Assembly (NCBI GenBank): GCA_031179845.1
Contig: JAPSHM010000007.1
Coordinates: forward strand, 1-33,371
Reading direction: 5' to 3'
From: Pedobacter sp.
Lineage (GTDB): Bacteria > Bacteroidota > Bacteroidia > Sphingobacteriales > Sphingobacteriaceae
Length of the DNA stretch: 33,371 bases
Made by a program: the position numbers and the translations under genes. Positions 28,221 to 33,371 of this stretch are shown here, piece after piece; position 1 is the first letter of the stretch, and every line of letters starts with the position of its first letter. Under the pieces are notes generated by a model, which made no database searches, was not told the origin of the DNA, and saw only the letters and a list, made by a program, of their open reading frames with translations.

Positions 28221-30710
28221 TTACCTCAACAAACTAACTATGATCGCCCCCATAGAAGCAATCGCCGTTCCCAAACCTATCCAACCCTGTGCAGTCATCC
28301 GTTCCCGTTCAGCTCTCTTAGGCACCAATATCTCCGCTCCTGGCTTAACCTTTGGATAATTCCCAAAGAACAAGAACTTGCTTCCTGCCTCTACGGAACC
28401 ATTTGCATACTTAATATATGCCCCTTTTTTTAGTGCATTTGAAGTAAATCCACCAGCACCATTAACATACTGTTTGAAGCTTTTCCCAGGCAAAAACACA
28501 ATGCTATTAGGGTTCAAGACTTCCCCAGTCACCTTTACAGTCTGCAACTGACGAGGGACCCTGATTACATCACCATCCTCCACGATTAAGTCATGACGAG
28601 AATGAGGCTTCGCCAATATTCGATGTAAACTAATGCCAACCAAATCAGATTGGATCAACTGTTGTTCTACCTCTGCCTTGAGCGTATCTACCACACCGGA
28701 TTCTTGTACACGTTTCAAATTTAAAAACTTTTTACTCTCCTCTTCTTTGTCATTAATGACATTTTTATCTCGAGGATTTACGTTCTCAGCTCCCGGTCTT
28801 TTCAAAGAAGCCCCTTCCGCATAAGCAGATGGCGTTAGTCCACCTGCCCTGGCAACCAGATCAGATATCGTTTCATTCTTTTGCTTTATCGTATAGATAC
28901 CCGGATACAAAACCTCTCCTTCTAACTTCACCTGCTTTTGAACCTGGTACCCCTCAGAGCTACGCACAGCAACAACATCATAAGGCTTCAACACAAAGCC
29001 CTTATCTAATAACCGAAGGTTTTGATCCACATTAACGGTAAAAACCTGCGCTATTTTAGCAGAATCCGACATCGCATCGCTATTTCTAACCCTTCTGGAT
29101 ATTTCAATCCTACTCGACGTAGCAGCTTCATTAAATCCACCAGCCATCTGTATTACATCCTCTAGCGTCATGTTTTCAGCATAATCGAAAGTACCAGGCG
29201 TTCTGACTTCACCTTTAATTGTCACATTGTATTCATCACGTAGATCGAATAAAGAAGAAATGGTAATTCTATCTTCTCTTTGCAAAGGAAAATCCTCAGC
29301 AGTTCCAGCTAATATCTTTGCTACATCAAAAGAAAGCAACGCAAGTGTATTATCACTATTTAAACGGTTGATATAACCTCTGTTCAGGAATGCGTCCTCG
29401 GTTAACCCTTCCGCCTTGCCAATCAAACCTTTCAAAGTTAATCCCTTTTCCAATTCAAACTTCCCCGGCCGAAAAACAGCTCCAGCTATTTCTACCCTGT
29501 TTTCGAAGCGATCCAGGATCGCTTCTACAATATATTTATCTCCATTTAACGGTCCGTAAGAGCCAAAGTTCTCAGCATTAACATCAGTAATTTTGCGTTC
29601 TTTATTGGTATTTTGTAACACCTTAATTTGTGCAGTATAAGCCTGGTTTGAAAAGCCCCCAGCAAATCTGATCACATCTTCCAGGCTCTCTGTACTTAAA
29701 ACCTCAAACAAAGCTGGACGTTTAACTTCGCCAGCCATTTCAACTCTGCTTTGATATACCGGAATATTGATCACGTCCTGATCTTGCAAACGAATGTTAT
29801 TTTTCTGAATTCCGTTCAGCAGAAAGTCGTAAACATCAATTGTGGAAACCACTTTATTGCCTCTGATCACCTGAATTTTACGAAAAGATCCATTGGTGTT
29901 TGGTCCACCAGAAGCATTCAAAGCATTAAACACAGTTGATAAGGAAGACAACGTATAAGAACCCGGTTTTACTACCTCACCTAATATCGTAATCCTAATG
30001 CTCCGAATGTTACCAAGATTGACGGCAACACTTGTTCGCCCGGATCTTAATGATGGATAAGTACCTGCTAAATTCGACCGTATCTTAGCCGTTGCCTGTT
30101 CAATAGACAATCCTCCAACAGCTATTGGTCCGGCATATTGTAAACGAATAATGCCTTCCGGATTAACTTTTAAATTATAATTAGCTTCGTTATCTCCACT
30201 AAGATCAATCAATAACTCATCATCAGGACCTATAATATAACTCTTTGGTGTTGCCATTCTAAGATTTGGCTCAAAAGAAATATTGCTATTCGCAAAAAGT
30301 TCAGAACCGAAGATTTTTGGACGTAAATCTTGAAACACATTAACAGGCCTTTGATCTCTCGCTGTGGTGTCATCTTTAACAATACCGCCTTCAACCTGTC
30401 TGCCCTTGAATTCAGTATCGGATGCCCGCTCACCTGCAGCATTAGAACTTCCTCCGGCTTTTCTGATTTCTTCAACCCTGGCTCGCAATTTAACAACCTC
30501 TTCCGGCTTCATGCCCTGCGCCTTTGCCATTTGCTCCAACTGTGCATCGTTATATCCAACAGATTCCGCGCGTTGTATTAACTGTCTGATTTGCGCATCC
30601 GACAAATCGTCAACTTTTACATCAGAATAATTCGACTGTGAATAGGCAGTCTGGGTGATTAGAACGGCAAATAAGAATAAAATTGCAGTTATCGTTCTTT
30701 TAAAGTTCAT
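28221..30710 (-). CDS. SLBB-repeat polysaccharide export protein (Wza-like)
   Basis: Signal peptide; YIIGPDDELLIDLSGDNE Poly_export segment; six GEVxxPGxF...GGF/GL SLBB-type repeats; C-terminal TM-like helix. Confidence 0.9.
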   Translation of the reverse strand: MNFKRTITAILFLFAVLITQTAYSQSNYSDVKVDDLSDAQIRQLIQRAESVGYNDAQLEQMAKAQGMKPEEVVKLRARVEEIRKAGGSSNAAGERASDTEFKGRQVEGGIVKDDTTARDQRPVNVFQDLRPKIFGSELFANSNISFEPNLRMATPKSYIIGPDDELLIDLSGDNEANYNLKVNPEGIIRLQYAGPIAVGGLSIEQATAKIRSNLAGTYPSLRSGRTSVAVNLGNIRSIRITILGEVVKPGSYTLSSLSTVFNALNASGGPNTNGSFRKIQVIRGNKVVSTIDVYDFLLNGIQKNNIRLQDQDVINIPVYQSRVEMAGEVKRPALFEVLSTESLEDVIRFAGGFSNQAYTAQIKVLQNTNKERKITDVNAENFGSYGPLNGDKYIVEAILDRFENRVEIAGAVFRPGKFELEKGLTLKGLIGKAEGLTEDAFLNRGYINRLNSDNTLALLSFDVAKILAGTAEDFPLQREDRITISSLFDLRDEYNVTIKGEVRTPGTFDYAENMTLEDVIQMAGGFNEAATSSRIEISRRVRNSDAMSDSAKIAQVFTVNVDQNLRLLDKGFVLKPYDVVAVRSSEGYQVQKQVKLEGEVLYPGIYTIKQKNETISDLVARAGGLTPSAYAEGASLKRPGAENVNPRDKNVINDKEEESKKFLNLKRVQESGVVDTLKAEVEQQLIQSDLVGISLHRILAKPHSRHDLIVEDGDVIRVPRQLQTVKVTGEVLNPNSIVFLPGKSFKQYVNGAGGFTSNALKKGAYIKYANGSVEAGSKFLFFGNYPKVKPGAEILVPKRAERERMTAQGWIGLGTAIASMGAIIVSLLR

Positions 30711-30770
30711 ATAGTATATAGAGCGGCTAATGTTTTATTTAATTTAAAGGTTTTTTGCAAAAAGCGTTTT

Positions 30771-30935
30771 CTAATAGTTTGACTTAGATTGCCCTTTTTG
30801 GAAACAAGCTACCAATTCATGTTTAGCTCCAGCGGGACTAGCTTTGCTTGAACGGATGATCTTAATCATCATTGAAGAAGACACAATGCGCTCTTCATCG
30901 CCGGTCAATACGATTTTGGTTAGTACAACTTTCAT
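30771..30935 (-). CDS. Candidate 54-aa small protein of unknown function (not in ORF track)
   Basis: Continuous frame MKVVLTKIVLTGDEERIVSSSMMIKIIRSSKASPAGAKHELVACFQKGQSKSNY*, with TATATTTG box just upstream, 60 nt before the SLBB gene. Confidence 0.5.
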   Translation of the reverse strand: MKVVLTKIVLTGDEERIVSSSMMIKIIRSSKASPAGAKHELVACFQKGQSKSNY

Positions 30936-30964
30936 TGGGTAGATGTTAGTTTTAGTATTAGTTG

Positions 30965-30972
30965 CAAATATA
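30965..30972 (-). promoter_or_regulatory. Candidate Bacteroidota -7 box TATATTTG for the locus
   Basis: Perfect TAnnTTTG, 29 nt 5' of the small-ORF ATG; imperfect TTTC -33 at 21-nt spacing (30994-30997). Confidence 0.5.
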
Positions 30973-31013
30973 TCATTAATATTGAAATGTGATGAAATGT
31001 GAGGCGATAAACA

Positions 31014-31709
31014 CTATCGGTTACTTCCGAAATTGAATTGAATTCCAACGGAAACCGGGTTCAGTAAGAACTCAGATTTATTATATTTGTTCAAAGTTAT
31101 GGTGTTATTAGCATCGGCTGCTACGACTTCCTGACGCTCGTAAGCATGAAACCACTGAAGGCTGCTTTCCAGGAAAATGGTTAACTTGTCTATCGGATTA
31201 ATTTTGATACCGAAAACCGGGGCCATGGTAAAACCGGTCTTACTCGTTTCCACGCCATCGGGTCTGACAGGAGTAGCCGTATTTTCGTCTAGAATACTGG
31301 TCGAAATCAATGTCCCGTCAAACTTATTATAACGAAACCCAAGGTCAATGGCAAAATACGGCTGTATCACCGAAAAATTCAAACTCTTTTCAAAACCAAT
31401 ACTAAAATTGTAATCTTTCATCTGTCCATTCACCTCCTGGCAAGTGGCGCAGTTGTTTACAATCTGTGTATCTTTACTGATGTAGCTTCCACCCAATCTG
31501 TAACTGATTTGATTGTCGTTGAATTTGATCATACCTCCACTGAGGTAAGAACTGGTAAAATTATCCCTATTCTTTTGATTTAAGACTTTCGGCATCTGCA
31601 GGAGACTGTATCCTCTTACTGCTACACTGTAACTATAGTCACCGTTGATCTGAGAAAAGCCGGCATTTGATAATAAGACAGACAGTCCAATTAGTAGATA
31701 TTTTTTCAT
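31014..31709 (-). CDS. Outer-membrane beta-barrel protein (hypothetical)
   Basis: Signal peptide MKKYLLIGLSVLLSNAGFSQ; alternating beta-strand pattern; C-terminal VSVGIQFNFGSNR. Confidence 0.7.
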   Translation of the reverse strand: MKKYLLIGLSVLLSNAGFSQINGDYSYSVAVRGYSLLQMPKVLNQKNRDNFTSSYLSGGMIKFNDNQISYRLGGSYISKDTQIVNNCATCQEVNGQMKDYNFSIGFEKSLNFSVIQPYFAIDLGFRYNKFDGTLISTSILDENTATPVRPDGVETSKTGFTMAPVFGIKINPIDKLTIFLESSLQWFHAYERQEVVAADANNTITLNKYNKSEFLLNPVSVGIQFNFGSNR

Positions 31710-31744
31710 TTATTTATTCCCCCAAAATGTTGTTTTTATCTAAC

Positions 31745-31775
31745 CAAATGTAGTATTATATACACTTTTCCCAAA
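31745..31775 (-). promoter_or_regulatory. Bacteroidota-type promoter TTTG-N19-TACATTTG
   Basis: Exact -33 TTTG, 19-nt spacer and TACATTTG -7 box, upstream of the beta-barrel gene. Confidence 0.75.
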
Positions 31776-31897
31776 AAAAGCAACAGCAATTCCCGAACAT
31801 TTACCATGCCAATATCCTGAAAACCTTTATATAATAAAAAATAGGTTACATGTGCTGTTTCTTATTCAAGATTTTAATATCTTTAAAAGAAAACGGC

Positions 31898-32236
31898 ATG
31901 AATCATGTAGGCAAAAACATTAAAACTTTGCGTAAGCAAAAGAGGTGGACCCAAAAAGATGTCGCAGATCAGTTGGATGTATCAGTCCCTGCATTTTCTA
32001 AAATAGAAACCGGGATGACAGATCTTAATATCTCCCGACTAAATCAAATCGCACGCCTGTTCGGAGTAAAGCCGGCAGACCTATTGACTGATGGTGTAAT
32101 AGACGGCTCAACAACGAGCTCTGGTGCACTTGATCTCATGAAAGCGCAGCTTGCAGCCAAGGAAGAAGAAATCATTCGCCTGCAAAGCAAAGTCATCATG
32201 TTATATGAAACCGTGCGTTCCTCCAGAGGAGACTAG
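31898..32236 (+). CDS. XRE-family HTH transcriptional regulator with C-terminal coiled coil
   Basis: MNHVGKNIKTLRKQKRWTQKDVADQLDVSVPAFSKIETGMTDLNISRLNQIARLFGVKPADLL; start at internal Met17 of the track ORF. Confidence 0.9.
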   Translation: MNHVGKNIKTLRKQKRWTQKDVADQLDVSVPAFSKIETGMTDLNISRLNQIARLFGVKPADLLTDGVIDGSTTSSGALDLMKAQLAAKEEEIIRLQSKVIMLYETVRSSRGD

Positions 32237-32406
32237 TTCTTGGCAATCACAGATTTGATGGTAACGGTTAAAAGACACCCGGCTTTTTGTATTAAACCCC
32301 ATCCTCGAAGCAACACATTGCGTTAAAAAGAGATTAAACTTTAATAAATTTAATAAAAAGTACGCACCAAAACGTTCTATTCGCACTTTTCCATACAAAA
32401 ATATCC

Positions 32407-32414
32407 TACATTTG
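32407..32414 (+). promoter_or_regulatory. Candidate -7 box TACATTTG upstream of the histidine kinase
   Basis: Perfect TAnnTTTG about 105 nt before the ATG; weak -33. Confidence 0.35.
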
Positions 32415-32518
32415 AGCATATCTTGCAATAGTTAAAATGAAACTTTATAATTAAACCGCTCGAAAACTGTGACGACCAAACCTTTCAACAGCGCAAATCT
32501 CAACTCACCACACTAACT

Positions 32519-33371
32519 ATGCCTCACAACTATTCTTTCTTGAAGAAAAAGATCCTGTCTTTTTTTGAATGGCCAATAAAGCATATCCTATGGCAAGAAA
32601 CTAGTATCATCAACCGCTCGCGCCTCCGAATGCTTTCCTATGGACTTATGTTGGGCCTCATTACCACAACTATAGTAATTATTTCGCTCTATTACCATGA
32701 CGATACGAGACAAGCATTTCGCGCATTGATCTTTTATTTAATATTGATCGTCACTTTAGTATTGACAAGATTTAATAAGATAAAATGGCTCAAAATGGTG
32801 CATTTCTCACTGCTTACTATGGTCACCGTTATCTGGACAAACATACTTTTTTTTGACCATCACATCAATCTGATCACTACCCAATTCATTCTATTGGTTT
32901 TTATTTATGCTAATTACCTCCTTGAAAGGCGTGGTAGATTTATATACCCAATAATCAGTGTCATCCCAGTTATTGCCCTCACCCTATTTGGTGAGGAAAT
33001 TAAATTGTTGTTCCCATTCCAGCATCCACCGGTTGATAAGTTCACTTACTTTACCACTATCACACATAATTTTGCCCTCATCTTTTACATACAATATTAC
33101 TTCTTGAATACTTTCAACCGCGCTGTAGGTAAATTGGAGACATCAAGAAAAGAATTAAGTGTACAGGTGCTATTTCAAAAGCGCCTGATTGCAGGGATTA
33201 GCCATGATATCAAGAGTCCGTTGAAATACCTCGCCATTACCATTCGAGGCGTATTTAGACGTGCAGAAGCTGAAAATTCAGTTTGGGTGGATGATATGAG
33301 AGATGCCTATAAATCTTCATTGAAAGTATATCACTTTACCGAAAATCTTCTTCAATATGCAGGTGTTTACC
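32519..33371 (+). CDS. Membrane sensor histidine kinase, 3'-truncated by window edge
   Basis: Read by eye from ATG at 32519: MPHNYSFLKKKILSFFEWPIKHILW... several TM helices, then KRLIAGISHDIKSPLKYLAITIRGVF H-box; open to the window end so absent from the ORF track. Confidence 0.8.
   Translation, partial: MPHNYSFLKKKILSFFEWPIKHILWQETSIINRSRLRMLSYGLMLGLITTTIVIISLYYHDDTRQAFRALIFYLILIVTLVLTRFNKIKWLKMVHFSLLTMVTVIWTNILFFDHHINLITTQFILLVFIYANYLLERRGRFIYPIISVIPVIALTLFGEEIKLLFPFQHPPVDKFTYFTTITHNFALIFYIQYYFLNTFNRAVGKLETSRKELSVQVLFQKRLIAGISHDIKSPLKYLAITIRGVFRRAEAENSVWVDDMRDAYKSSLKVYHFTENLLQYAGVY

Noticed and set aside
30230-30630. Several 83-88 aa ORFs overlapping the N-terminal part of the SLBB protein
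   Set aside because: Alternative frames of a well-supported gene; no independent start context or motifs.
32201-32428. 75-aa minus-strand ORF between the XRE regulator and histidine kinase
   Set aside because: Overlaps the regulator end and a plus-strand candidate promoter; no recognisable similarity.
1-33371. CRISPR array, tRNA/rRNA genes, transposase or phage genes
   Set aside because: Read for spaced direct repeats, tRNA-like segments and transposase/integrase motifs; none convincing. Weak tRNAs could be missed without a tool such as tRNAscan-SE.

Overview
The window is a large, almost uninterrupted minus-strand surface-polysaccharide (capsule/O-antigen-type, Wzx/Wzy-dependent) locus, about 2.2-31 kb. 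It comes from a Bacteroidota genome, probably Sphingobacteriaceae (inferred from protein style and TAnnTTTG promoter boxes). Transcription runs from the right: a candidate 54-aa small ORF absent from the ORF track, a six-SLBB-repeat export protein, and a Wzz-like protein. Next comes a complete legionaminic-acid-type nonulosonate pathway (LegB, LegC, NeuD/LegH-like, LegG/NeuC, LegI/NeuB, CBS-nucleotidyltransferase PtmE-like, LegF/NeuA). A KASIII + ACP + SDR mini fatty-acid module is embedded in that pathway. Then follow a Capsule_synth-like transferase, Wzx, Wzy, a GT4 transferase, a UDP-L-FucNAc pathway (FnlA, an extra cupin, CapF/FnlB, FnlC), a WbuB-like transferase, an epimerase/reductase, a WbpL-like initiating transferase, a CapD/WbpM-like dehydratase and a Wzi/RemB-like outer-membrane protein. 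Plus-strand flanking genes are a partial WcaF-like acetyltransferase, a second WecA-like transferase, a PAS-HisKA protein without an ATPase domain, an XRE regulator and the 5' part of a membrane histidine kinase. The leading hypothesis is that the KASIII/ACP/SDR set makes a dedicated (hydroxy)acyl-ACP for N-acylation of the nonulosonate. No CRISPR array, tRNA, rRNA or intact mobile element was recognised.
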